Source: Gnetum montanum | Taxonomy: Eukaryota > Streptophyta > Gnetopsida > Gnetales > Gnetaceae | Assembly: GCA_015680685.1 (NCBI GenBank) | Contig: MNCI01029129.1 | Location: 79,790 to 143,789, forward strand | DNA length: 64,000 bases | Reading direction: 5' to 3' | Shown: positions 45,609 through 56,714 of the stretch, piece by piece | How positions within the stretch are numbered: position 1 is the first letter of the stretch | How the letters are laid out: the number at the start of each line of letters is the position of its first letter | The notes under the pieces: generated by a model | What the model was told of the DNA's origin: nothing | The model's input: the letters and a program-made list of their open reading frames with translations, nothing else | The model's database searches: none | Made by a program: the position numbers and the translations under genes

Positions 45609-46778
45609 TGAAACACCATAAAATTTCGAGCTTAGTACTTTTCCAAAAAGAATCAAGCTAAGTCACAATGCTGCCCAACATGACTAAAGCTTGAGGACCC
45701 ACAAATAGCTTCAAGTAGAGTCAAACTCAACGATTCCTTGGGACCCGTCGACGACCGCGACAACATCTGCTATCAAACCTGGCAATTCCGGAGCTTAAAA
45801 TACTTAGTTTACACTAAGTATGTATTTTCAGCGTATACGCCCGATGTTCTCAGCGTATACGCCCAGCGTATATGCCCCAGATTGCATTCACAACGTATAT
45901 GCCCAACGTAGACGCCTAGCGTACATGCCTCACATGTACGCTCAGCAGATACGACTGATGCATACGCCCAACATGCAATCCCCAAAGATGACATGGAAAT
46001 AGCACTGCAAAACGAGATTCGATACGAGGCAGCGATTCACACGAACAGAGCATCCATCAGCGTATACGCCTGCCTGATATAGCGTATACGCCCAGCGTAT
46101 ATGCCTAGCAAATGTAACATGTACACTTGTAAATTTTATTCTTTCGCACCCAATCAACGTACCAGGTGTCACCCTAAACCTGTATAAAAATCCCTATTTT
46201 TCATTAGATAAGGGGTTGGCAATTTTAAGCAAAATCAGAGAAAAACATAGACGCTAAGAACCAGAGCAGAGAACCTTGTACACTGGACAACCTTGTACGC
46301 TAAGCATATAGCCTCTACGTTGTACCTACAGTGTGAACCAGCCCACAGTCATCCCTGCATCCACCGGGGCTATTCATCCACCTTGTGTCAAAGCCACAAC
46401 TGCGTTAGACCGGTGCATTATAACTCTCATTTTGAAATAGCATTGTTACATTTCTTTTCTAAAATCTATTACAGTTTTTCATTAATTGTTGCACGTATTC
46501 TGTTTACGCTCTTTTACATTTACGCTCCATTTGCATTAGTTACGTTGTTTACGTTCTGTTTTACGCCTGTTATGTCGTTCACGTATAACCCAGCGTATAG
46601 CACTTCGGTGTACATTCAGGGAAATCCTTGCCTGATTCGTGTGTGGACCACTCAAGGTACTCTGCCTTCATTAAATTCCAACTTGCCCACAGGCAAAGGT
46701 AGAATCTTCGGTGCATATCCAGTGATCCCCCGGTTTCTATTTCCTTCCAGCCAGAGACCGACAATTTCGGACGGTACA
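45609..46778 (+). repeat. 5' LTR of element C
   Basis: Starts TGAAACACCATAAAATTTCG and ends TTTCGGACGGTACA. U3 (45830-46110) holds about ten GCGTATACGCCC / GCGTATATGCCC motifs. A TATA box lies at 46183. Confidence 0.95.
46181..46190 (+). promoter_or_regulatory. LTR promoter TATA box, element C 5' LTR
   Basis: CCTGTATAAAAATCCC lies downstream of the GCGTATACGC repeats; the 3' LTR has the same sequence at 62394. This is the expected start of the sense transcript. Confidence 0.75.
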
Positions 46779-46783
46779 GAAAT

Positions 46784-46802
46784 TGGTGCTAGAAGGAGGG
46801 CC
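46784..46802 (+). other. Primer binding site, element C
   Basis: TGGTGCTAGAAGGAGGGCC begins five bases after the LTR. It differs by one transition from the element A PBS. Confidence 0.88.
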
Positions 46803-47100
46803 TCTACCTTAAACTTACTATGCTTCAGAGCTCTCAGGGTATACGCTGTTGAATATACGCCAACCCTGTCTGCAAACCTCCCAACATCTACGCTGCTTAG
46901 TTCAAAACTTGATGTATGCAAACCATCCAGTGTCTACGCTGTTGAGCATCTATGCTGCTCTGTTTAAAACTTACCATCTGCAAGTCTCTCAGCGTCTACG
47001 TTGTTGACCATACGCCGATTCTGTCAATAAACTCCCCAGCATCTACACTATTGAATATACGTCGTCCGCTATACGCTGTAGACCCTGTCTACGCTATACG
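46803..47100 (+). other. Leader of element C
   Basis: Noncoding, with scattered TCTACGCTGTTGA units related to the GCGTATACGC motif. It is shorter than in element A. Confidence 0.6.
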
Positions 47101-49680
47101 CTGAGCTCATCACACAACTCCTCCTGCAAAGGAGCCAATCGTTAGAGTAGCCTGTAGTAAATCCTCAACCGGAAGATGAGGATGAGTTCGCAGCTCAATC
47201 CGAGCATGAAGACTCATACCACACCCTTAGCCCACAAACTTATATAAACCCATTTTTTCACCCATTCACGGGTGAAACTTCATCCCTCCAACCACTAAAC
47301 ATCATGCAAGCGCATGCGCCTCAACAAGACGCAGCCGCTCTCATCCCCATTCTTCCAGCAAATGATGTTCAAGTCAATATGCTTCCCCTCGCAATTCCTC
47401 CCGCAGCCACGGCACCCCCGTTCCTACAAATGCAATCCCCTCACAACAATGTAGGAGTGACCTTCCCACCCCGCGTGATCGGGATGCCGCATGTAATACC
47501 GGCATCTACTTCTGCCCATTATATTCCCCGGGTCCAAACTCACGGAGCCCCTTTTACCGCTATAACCCAATAAGTTCAGGGGGTTCCTACACAAAACATG
47601 ACCGGGCAATGGGTAGTGATTAGTGGTCAACCACATCAACCCCCTCACTACAACATACCACCTCACACGATTCCATCGATCAACATCCCCCAAGCATAAC
47701 CACAACAACAACAACCCCTTGCTCACAATACCACCCGCTATAAATATTCCACAAGTACAACTGCCAACTACACAGCTTTCAGCCTTCCAACCTACTATCC
47801 AACAATCTAATCTGTACACTGTAACACATCCCCAAGCTGCCACCTTACCTAGCATTCAAGACTAGGTGGATGCTAAAAAACTAATGTAGGAACTAACCAA
47901 CGAGGTCAAATGCCTCAAAACAGCTACCGAAGGAGAGTTGAAGGTAGTGGACTTTTACCATGATGACCCCATCAGCTCTTCCATTCCGCCCCTAACCTTA
48001 CCCAAAGGTGTATCATTGCCTACACTAACTAAATATAATGGGGGGACGGACCCCAATGCTCACCTTATAACATTTAGACTAGAATGTGCATTACTTCAGG
48101 CATGGCCACATGCCATTTTGTGAGTGTTCCCTATGTCTCTCGCAGGGAGAGCACTTGATTGGTATCGGGCCTTGCCAAGAAACTCGATATTTTCTCTAGA
48201 GGAGTTGTTACATCAATTCTTTACCAAGTTCAAGTATAACTTGAAGCTTGAAGCGACACTTGATAGTCTTATACAGGTCAAACAAGCACCTCTAGAACCT
48301 GTACAAAAATTCATCCAAAGGTGGAGTGCTACTCTCAATGAGCTTCATGAGCCGATCCCACAGATGTATCTGCTCACCATTCTAAAAGGGTCTGTCAATG
48401 ACTTTTTCAAATCCAAGTTATATTATCTCAACACGCGCAACCTCAATCAAGCCTTTGTACAAATTAAAAACATAGAGGAGGTGGTCCAAAATAGCCACGA
48501 CCCTGCATATCTAGCCTTTAATAATCAACATAGTAAAAAGGATAAATAAAAGGCTAAAACAACTATAGCAACATTAGCAGAAACACAGCAAGCAAACATA
48601 GGACAACAAAGCAAACTACCTGTTACCCCTACTAATTACACTACACCCACTCCTGCGACCACACCAGAATCATCTTCATTACAAAATCCAACACCGAATC
48701 GTACAAGAAACTTCGAGAGAAAAGAACCCTCCCAATACACACCACTACCTATGAAACCATCACAGTTGTTTGACCAACTCCTGAAGGCTGGGTTAATGAA
48801 ACACAGACAGTTATCCCCTGCTGCTATCCAGAGACATGATCAGTTCTATCAACTGGTTCAAAACCCAAGCTTAGCAATGCCGGATGAACCCCCAGTACCA
48901 AAAGGTTTTAGAATGGATTGCTTCTGCGACTATCACCAATGTAATGGGCATGGCACGGATTACTGTTTCACCCTGAAGCAAGACACACAACGAATGATCG
49001 ATGGAGGTCAAATCACTTTTAATGAGGCCAACCCAGTCCAACCATAAAACCAGGCCATGGGTGTGTACAAAGACCCTCTAAATACCAAAGAGGCACCGTA
49101 CGTCATTAACACAATCTATCTTGATAACGAACCTGAGACACCTAGCATTAACACTGTCTACTCTGACCATGAGCAAAAAATGCCTAATAAGCCATTTGTA
49201 GTGCGTATTCCTCCCACTGCATCAACATCCATGCCTCAACCATCATACGCCCCGCAGTAGCCTTATGTCGTCCGAGTACCCCCTGCTGTGGTAGGTCCTA
49301 ACACCCTGACCCCCGAAAAACCATACGTGGTACGCGTACCTCCCGTCGCTGCTATCGCAAACTCGCCAACCCCTCCTACTTGGTTTGCCCCTTACGTAGT
49401 CTAAGTGCAACCTGTGGTTGCAACAGCGAAGATACAACCTCCTACTAGGCCAACTCCATACGTCGCTAAGACACCCAAAAGTCCTAGTGATCACCAATCC
49501 TCCACTTCCCAAACACAAAATAAACCAAGCCCCTATGTCATCAGCGTGCCTAGCCAGTCTGGCACACAACCACAAGCGACTGTCCAACCGTAACCCGCCC
49601 AACTCCATACGTAGTATGAATCCCAAGGCAACTTGAAGCCTCAAAACCAACCGCGCCCCCGTGTCACACACGAGAACACT
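47101..49680 (+). pseudogene. Element C Gag with repeat linker, decayed
   Basis: The N-terminus is shortened: the MDP start and RRSLRLQG motif are not present, and the reading begins near PEDEDEFAAQSEHEDSYHTL (47170). 47304-47573 is open (QAHAPQQDAAALIPILPAND). A frame-shifted stretch follows, then VVDFYHDDPISSSIPPLTLP at 47938. The capsid core is open from 48124 (FPMSLAGRALDWYRALPRNS...), matching retrotransposon Gag PF03732. The zinc knuckle CDYHQCNGHGTDYC lies at about 48926. 49180-49600 is a linker with repeats KPFVVRIPP, PYVVRVPP, PYVVRVPP and PYVISVP. Stops at 48121, 48547, 49045 and 49258 break it. Confidence 0.85.
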
Positions 49681-51022
49681 TAGCAGATAAGCTTACGCGC
49701 AAGTGCTTGGAAAAGGAGCGTCAATAGCTAGCAGTAGGACCTACTAAACCTACTCCATTAAATGCGATACCCATGACACAACCTAATGATAAACCAGATA
49801 TAGGCCACGAGGGTGAATCATCTAGAAAACATGATACACCCAAATCAACAACTCCGAGCAAAACTGACAAACCAACCATGCACGAAATAAAACTGTTGGG
49901 CCCAATGGACCAAGTCACTGCCGCTAAACACGTGCCCAACAGTAGAGACCAAGAAACAGCCCTAACACAGGTCACACAGGCACTCAAACAAAAAAATACT
50001 TCATTAAGTTTATACGACCTAGTGTTAACATCACAAACCCACCGTGAAGCTTTAGTGCGCATGTTAACATTTGTCCCAGTGAGCGAGAACTTGCCTCCAA
50101 ATGAACCTTCGATTCATGCGGTAATGTACTCACCCCAAGGGTCAACTTCCAAACCATTAGGTTCAACAATGACAACATCAAGTTGGATGAGAAAATGAGA
50201 GGGGTAACAACAGCCCCTATGTTCAGAACAATATGGGTAAATCAATTCAAGATACATAGGGTCCACGTAGATGATGGAGCTGCCACAAATGTAGTCCCAT
50301 ATCCCATCATTGAACAACTCAAGCTCACAGAGCTAATCAGACCAACAGCCACCACATGTTTGAAATCATTCAGTGGATCGCACATGATAGTCAAAGGCAC
50401 CGTAACCTTAGATTTCATTGCAGGGGATCAATTCCCCACATCCGCTGACTTCGTGGTAATCGATGAGATGCCAGGATTCAACCTAATATTAGGAAGGCCC
50501 TGGTTGGCCCAACTGAAAGCAGTCTCTTCTCCTATACACCAAGAGATCCACCTACCATACGAAGGTGGAAAAATTGTTATACATGGGGAGGCTGCTACAC
50601 CCATCATCACATCGTACGTAGACACAGACCAAGGCTCAGAGGTTAAGCTCGACGAGCCTAAACAGCATGACGTAAATGAACAACAACTGGTAGGCGGTAA
50701 TCCTTTAAACACAAAAGTTAATCCACCTTAAACAGAAATACCCAGGCCTGACATTGTACATACACAACCTCACTTAGAAACTACAACTGACACAGAAATC
50801 GTGATACATGTAGAAGCGCAAGAAAACACTAACGCAGAAACAATTCCATCAAACGTCCCTTGGGCTGAATTACCATTCAATGTGATCAGCGAAGGGGACG
50901 CTGAATATAGAATCATACCTGCTAACTCTACTCCCAATGTTAAAATCCAAAAAATCAAAAAAATTACTAAACCAATAAATAACAAAAAAAAATGGTCCGA
51001 AATGATGTTAAACTATAACTAG
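49681..51022 (+). pseudogene. Element C aspartic protease
   Basis: 49773-50170 holds the linker (KPTMHEIKLLGPMDQVTAAK, LYDLVLTSQTHREALVRMLT). A one-base shift near 50165 moves the reading to 50183-50731: VNQFKIHRVHVDDGAATNVV, VTLDFIAGDQFPTSADFVVI, FNLILGRPWLAQLKAVSS. The DDGA active site and the GRPWL motif are intact. After a stop at 50732 the tail ELPFNVISEGDAEYRIIPAN remains open to 51022. Apart from the shift and that stop, the enzyme is well preserved. Confidence 0.88.
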
Positions 51023-51170
51023 TTAGGGACGACATTAAACTATCATGTTTGCAATGACATAAAACTAGCCACGATTAGAAATGGTTGGTCAACCGAGAAA
51101 TCCACCCGTGTCATTCGAAACATCCCTTGCTTATGCTGGGGCCCAAAAGGGCCTTAAACTAGATCATACA
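51003..51170 (+). repeat. Array after element C protease
   Basis: Degenerate units GATGTTAAACTATAAC, GACATTAAACTATCAT, GACATAAAACTAGCC and GGGCCTTAAACTAG. They are the reverse complement of the AGTTTAA(CGTC/GGCC) motif of the other arrays. Confidence 0.75.
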
Positions 51171-51472
51171 CTTATACTTCGTTTTTTTCCCAAATTCCGA
51201 TTCACTATTCAAATTTACACCTGAATTGTCATGTTGTCCTTTTTCGCAATTATCTTTCAGTCCTACTTATAATTACATTCGTGCACTACACTTAAACTAC
51301 GAAAACAAACCAAAACATTTTACATTGCCATGCCATATTTGCAATTAAACTCAAAATCAACAAAAAAAAATTGTACATGAAATGATGTACAAGTACAAGA
51401 GTTAACTGGTTTCATTCATCTCAATTTACAAACCCCGTATTAATTTTAGTCAAAATAATTTCAAAACAAAAG
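51171..51472. other. Spacer, 3' flank of the element C antisense gene
   Basis: AT-rich, no frame of interest. On the minus strand this follows the stop of the antisense gene and would hold its poly(A) signals. Confidence 0.5.
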
Positions 51473-54400
51473 CTAAACATCAGGGGCAAGAGGATCGTCC
51501 CCTGTAGACCCGCTGGCATCATGAGCCCCCACTCCACTGGGGCCAGCTTCCTGAACATCATCATCGCCTTGATCCTATAAAATGCAAAGGGAACAATCAA
51601 CATAGGGGTAAAAGAGAAAACCATCAAACAATTTTTAGTGAACGAATTTCAGGATAACAAAACGCTTACCAAAGGAGACCCCCCTAAACCGAATTCCAAC
51701 TGGCGTAGGATTTCCTCTTCTGAGACACTGGTCCAATCGGTCCCATCGAGGCCTAGGTCGACATCTGCCAAGGCCTCCCCCTTGTCAACAGCTGACTAGG
51801 TGGGATGTTTTAAAGGGAATTCACCCACCGACACCTCCCCAAAAGTAGTTGTAATCACCCTTGTAGGTGATTCCATCTCAACAGTTGTGTTTTGAGCAAA
51901 GGTATCGAATGCAGAGTGTAGACCCAGACCCTCCACAAACATCTCAAGCTGATGCTTTTCAATAGAAACCTCTTTCAATGATTTCTTATAATGATTCTTG
52001 TGGTTCTTTTCATCTTGACCCCATTTTCATACCTTGGAAGCGAAAGCTTTCCAATCTTAGCACTTGAGGTTTAGCAGATCCACCTAGGCCTTACACTCTG
52101 CTAGTCTTCGAGTCAGCAATGTGTGGCGATTGAGTAGGTTCCAGTATCTAGTATACGTGACCTCGGAAGTCCACCAAGAGTGATCACCACTTAGTTTAGT
52201 AGAGGTGAACTCATACCGAGCCTTGAGATCGTCACGCTCAACTGACAACTCGGAAACTTCCTTCTCCTTTGATTGAATTTGCAACCACAACTATTCGACG
52301 GAATGCCTACAGGTCCAAAGCGATTTGGCGTTGTGTAAAAGACCTTCTGCCACCTCCTTGTAAACTGGCCTTGGCACCTGCTTGACTTCTGGGGATAGCA
52401 TGGGTAAACTCTCTATGCTAACTATCTCAGAAGGATCGCACCTCAGTTTGGCACCTACGCACACGAAACGAATAAACGCTAAAATGACAAAAACAGGATG
52501 CGAAACTCCAAAGCTACAAACAACTCGAAACATATATACCTATCTCAGGGTGGGCTTCCTGAATTCGTTCAATAACTTCCTCAACGCTCCCAGCCACAAA
52601 ATCCATTTTACTTGGCATCTCTATCCAAGTAAATGGCCCATGAGTATGAGAAGGACTAACCTCCACGGTCCTTTCAGGGGGGACCATTTTCATGGGCACG
52701 TCCAGCCGCATCGTTCTGGTATCACTACCTTCGTCTAAAAGTGATGAAAACATAAAAATAAAATACCATGGAAACAACAACTCACGAAGCGACGCAATGA
52801 AATAAAGGAAAACTTACTGTGTTCCCTATCCCCTTCTAGGTTTGGAGGGTCGCCAAGGTCCAACCTTCCCTTGAGGAAGCTACTGAACATTTCATCGACA
52901 CCACTCTGGTCATCCACCAGTTTAGTCTCCATGGTGCCTTCTCATAGCTCCTCCATTTTTTCCATCTGATCCTTGTTGGCCTCTTCCTTATCGATCAGTA
53001 ACTTCGTTGTAGTTTCCTCCTCTTCAATAATAGTCTCTAATTCCTGCCTCTTCACTTCTTGAGTCAGGTCTGAAGGCATCAGTGGCATGTAAGCGGTCAA
53101 AATAAAAATTGTGAATAAGACGAAAATGATAAATTAATAAGTGTACTAGGTTTACTTACCTCGGGCAGGCATCTTGAACCATATATGCTTAACCCGTGGC
53201 TCATCCACATTTTAGGCCTCCTCAATTGAACGTTCATGCCTTGTCAACTTCAACTTGGCCTTGCCAATGGTCTCTTTGATGACCTGTTCTGCTCTTTTCG
53301 TAGTATAAGGCACATCATCTCGTTCCAACCCCACACTATCACGTGTGTGGATTGAGGTACCAGATGATCCCCCTGTCATGATAGATACGGATTCATCAAT
53401 TCCCTCGGGCGCATCTTGGGACTTGGCTGTTTCAAACAAATGATTGATCCACGGGTGGGATAATTGACCCCGATCCCACAGAACATATTGTTGTTCACAC
53501 GAACCACCAGAAACTCGGCTAAGCGGTGTAGATAACCAGCAAAGAATGCAAAGGTAAAGTGAGACTGCGCCTCGACATTTGAGCACAATCGCACTATCTC
53601 CTTATGCAGGCCCGACAACAAAAATTGGCCCAGTTATAACGCATTCCGATTTCTAGGACGGTTCGCATAATACGCACAGCCTCAACACCAAGACTCCGCA
53701 CCTAGGAAAGGGATTTAGGGAATACCTGTGCCCTAAATAGGGTATATAATTCATTAACCTCCTCAACTTTTGACTTCCCATGCATAGGGAATCCCTTAGC
53801 ACCCTTGGTAACACCCAACCACTCCTCTAATTCACAAACCGTATGGAGCTCTTTATGGGCCCTATCCAAAACTACACTAATACCATCCACTGGTACACCA
53901 AACAGGTTTGAAAAGAATTCAGGCGACAGATGGAAAACTATCTTAACACCCTTAATCCGGGTGTTGTAGTAAGAGACAAACGTGTCGAAGGAATCCATGA
54001 TCCCGATCATTTCTACTATCGACACATCAGGGCTCGGGGTCGTAAAGAGCTCCATAAGACCAGCATCGTCTAAACAATGAATGATGGATGGCGAGGCATG
54101 GGTACGCAACCATTTTTAAGCCTTACTAACCTCCTCGAACTTCATTGACAGGGTAGTCTCAGTTCAACCTGTTGTGACAGGGTCCCCGCCAGGAGGAACA
54201 TCAACTGTAAATACAATTCAAAACCATTACATCAGTATAATCCCCAGCAGTTGAACAAACATGTTAGCCCATCTAGAAAATATTATCAATTACCTTTAGT
54301 TGTGGACTTAGATGTGCGACCCAAGTCAGAGTCACGAGGAAAAATTGGTTCCTTATGTGACCAATCTCCATGCAACCATCCAGGAGCTTTGCACAGTGCG

Positions 54401-55883
54401 AACGCTCTAGAGAACCGTTTGTGGAAGTGGACAATATCACTCTTGCTTTGAGCTAATATAGCTCCATGAAGGGTGGGACCTACCATAAAGGTCTCTAGAG
54501 CAGTACAAGCTAGATCAAGCCCATCATCCTCAATGCATGTTCCGTCTGGGTTGACTTGGGGCCTACAAAAGAATAGATGTCAAAATAGAAGCAAATTCCA
54601 AATGACATAAAAAACAGAAACAACAAGCTTAAATGATCCTACCTATCCACCCGGTACACTGTGCCAGGAGGGTTCTGAAACAACGTGTGTGCACGCGCAA
54701 CTAAAAACAAAGTGTTGTTTAGATAATCATGCCCTCGCGGCAATTGGGCCCATACGTGCGCTAATGGACGTGTAGACCTGGGCCCGCTAGAAGAACCGTC
54801 CTCGGTTACAAGTGGCCCCTTGTCAATGTCTTCCATGAAGACTGTGACATCCTCCGAGGCTCTCGACAACATCGCCTCAAGCATGCTTTGGGCCACTTGT
54901 TCTTTTAGGTGTGACCAGATCACCACCTTGAATCTATCTAGCATGAAGGCTAGGAATTCACCTGCCCCTTCTCTGAACCAAACCCCATTGTTGTCAACAA
55001 TCAGATCCGGGGTAGGTTCATCGACCTCAATGGGGCCAAACCACGTCAATACCCCCACTAGCTCAACAACCAGGAGAAAAGGTTTAGTGTCCCTGCAAGC
55101 AACCAAAATGCCATGGTAAATCCGCCATACATAAAAAACGAGACAAAAAACCAAAATTTCACATTGTAGGAAGACACTTAGAAAAAATTACCAACTGTAT
55201 ACGCTCAGCGTATACACTGCCTAACTCAGCGTATATGCTGTCAAGAACCGTTTTCACTCAGCGTATATGTTGCCTAACTCGGCGTATACGCTGTCAAGAA
55301 CCACTTTCGCTCAGCGTATACGCTGTGAAAATCTTTAGCGTATACGCTGTGAAAACCCTTAGCGTATACGTTGTAAAAGCCTTCAGCGTATACGCAGAGT
55401 AAACAGTCTACACTGAATTGTGTAAACAGTCTATGCTAAACATTGTGTAAATAATTTACACTAAACACTATGTAAATAGTCAGCGTATACGCCGTAAAAA
55501 TCATCTACGCTTCATACTGATAAAATCACCTACACTTCATGCTGGTAAAATCGTTTACGTTATGCATTGACAAAACAGATTACGCTACAAACAACTTAGG
55601 CTATGTACAGTATACGCTCAGTGTATAGAAACCCTCTATGCTATCTGTCTATGTCGAGCGTATACACCGAAGCCCTCTACGCTACCGAGACTGTCTACGC
55701 TACGAAACATGTACAGATGAAACTAACTAACAGAGGTAGGATCAGAGCCTACCTGTGTGACGATCCAAGCCACGATGGAACCCTCAGCCTGGGCAGACAC
55801 TGCAGCATGGCCTCGCTCTCCTCCGTGAAGGTCAGGTCAGGTCCCTTCCTTCCCTGGCCTTCCACTTCCTTGCGTTTGCCCAT
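51473..55883 (-). pseudogene. Element C antisense gene: eight-exon pseudophosphatase/coiled-coil protein
   Basis: Exons: 55883-55753 (131 nt), 55092-54643 (450), 54562-54294 (269), 54204-53160 (1045), 53069-52818 (252), 52734-52540 (195), 52454-51670 (785) and 51574-51473 (102). Introns are 660, 80, 89, 90, 83, 85 and 95 bp with GT..AG ends. Exon 1 starts MGKRKEVEGQGRKGPDLTF. Exon 2 is uninterrupted and is the best view of the domain: PFLLVVELVGVLTWFGPI, FREGAGEFLAFMLDRFKVVI, WSHLKEQVAQSMLEAML, DYLNNTLFLVARAHTLFQNP. This follows the FCP1/NIF fold order, but DxD is ELV and the later DD is VA, so catalysis is unlikely. Exon 4 has stops (near 54175, 54115 and 53701) and a shift near 53480. Exons 5-8 keep the acidic, DLGDPPN, coiled-coil and GDDDVQEAGP parts. 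It is antisense to gag-pol. Confidence 0.9.
55193..55700 (-). repeat. GCGTATACGC repeats in intron 1, element C
   Basis: Many CTCAGCGTATACGCTG(TC/TG)AA units at irregular spacing fill most of the 660-bp intron 1. The motif matches that of intron 1 in element B and of the LTR U3. Confidence 0.9.
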
Positions 55884-55894
55884 CTCGGCATCCT

Positions 55895-56150
55895 CTACGC
55901 TGGGATTGATAGGTCTACAATGGGGGTCTAAGTCTCTACACCGATGCTTTGACCTCTATGCTCACGCTGAGCCTCTATGCCAAGTTGGAGTCTCTACACT
56001 CACGCTAAGTTGAGATGTCTACGCTCACGCTTTGACCTCTATGATCTACGCTTATGCTCAGGGTTTAGGGTTTACACTTACGCTCAGGGTTTAGTGGTTT
56101 ACGCTTACGTCAGGTGTTCTACGCTTACGCTTACGCTCACTATCTACGCT
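55895..56150 (-). repeat. CTCTACGCTCACGCT array in the antisense gene 5' UTR, element C
   Basis: Units such as CTCTATGCTCACGCTGAGCC and TCTACGCTTACGCTCAGGG are repeated about ten times between the start codon (55883) and the TATA box (56191). Confidence 0.85.
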
Positions 56151-56190
56151 TGCTTCTGGTTTACAATGTTTACAAATGATGCCCCTGCCC

Positions 56191-56236
56191 TTTATATAGC
56201 GCTTCGCCACCGCCGCCGCCGTTGTCGCTGCCACCT
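56191..56236 (-). promoter_or_regulatory. Candidate promoter of the element C antisense gene
   Basis: The minus strand reads GCTATATAAA (56200-56191), about 310 bp before the start codon, preceded by a GGCGGCGGCGGTGGCG tract (56203-56225). The same pair occurs in element B. It points away from RT and towards the antisense gene. Confidence 0.65.
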
Positions 56237-56434
56237 TGCGATTTGCCTCTTTTTACCTTTTTTACTTATTTTAATCAAAATTTGTTCAAAAATAAAAAAA
56301 AATAAAATATATATATATATATTTAAAACAAAATAAATACTACCACATCCTGATTCCCTTGTAAACCAACTTCAAAAGTCCACACCGAACATTTTGGCGC
56401 AAACTCTCCTGTGCAAATTTTACGATAAACATTC
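56237..56434. other. AT-rich spacer between promoter and array, element C
   Basis: Contains A-runs and an (AT)n run at 56307-56322. Element B has a comparable AT-rich stretch at 38920-38990. No gene is seen. Confidence 0.55.
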
Positions 56435-56608
56435 GGCCCAGTATGGCCTTAAACTACCATGGCGGCCTGGTAAGGCCTTAAACTGCCATGACAGCCCGGT
56501 ACAGCCTTAAACTACCATGGCGGCCCGGTAAGGCCTTAAACTGCCATGACAGCTCGGTATGGCCTTAAACTGCCATGGCGACCTGGTAAGGCCTTAAACT
56601 GTCATGCG
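56435..56608 (+). repeat. 29-bp array before element C RT
   Basis: Six units of 29 bp, GGCCTGGTAAGGCCTTAAAC plus TGCCATGAC. Neighbouring units alternate (GGCGGCCTGG / GACAGCCCGG), giving a 58-bp dimer. Confidence 0.95.
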
Positions 56609-56694
56609 TCTCAGTGTGACGATAAACCACCATCATGCATGTACACATGACTTACGCTGCCAGAGAACATGGAATAATACCTGTTAGCTCATTC

Positions 56695-56714
56695 TGCTCT
56701 CTATTCATTGGCAG
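56695..56714 (+). promoter_or_regulatory. Candidate splice acceptor before RT, element C
   Basis: TCTGCTCTCTATTCATTGGCAG is pyrimidine-rich and ends in AG just before GAGCAAACCCAATGG. The matching places in B (TTTATTGACAAG) and D (GGCTTGGCAAG) also end in AG. In Ogre elements an intron separates protease from RT; here it would span the array and the whole antisense gene. No clear donor was found near 50960-51030. Confidence 0.4.
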
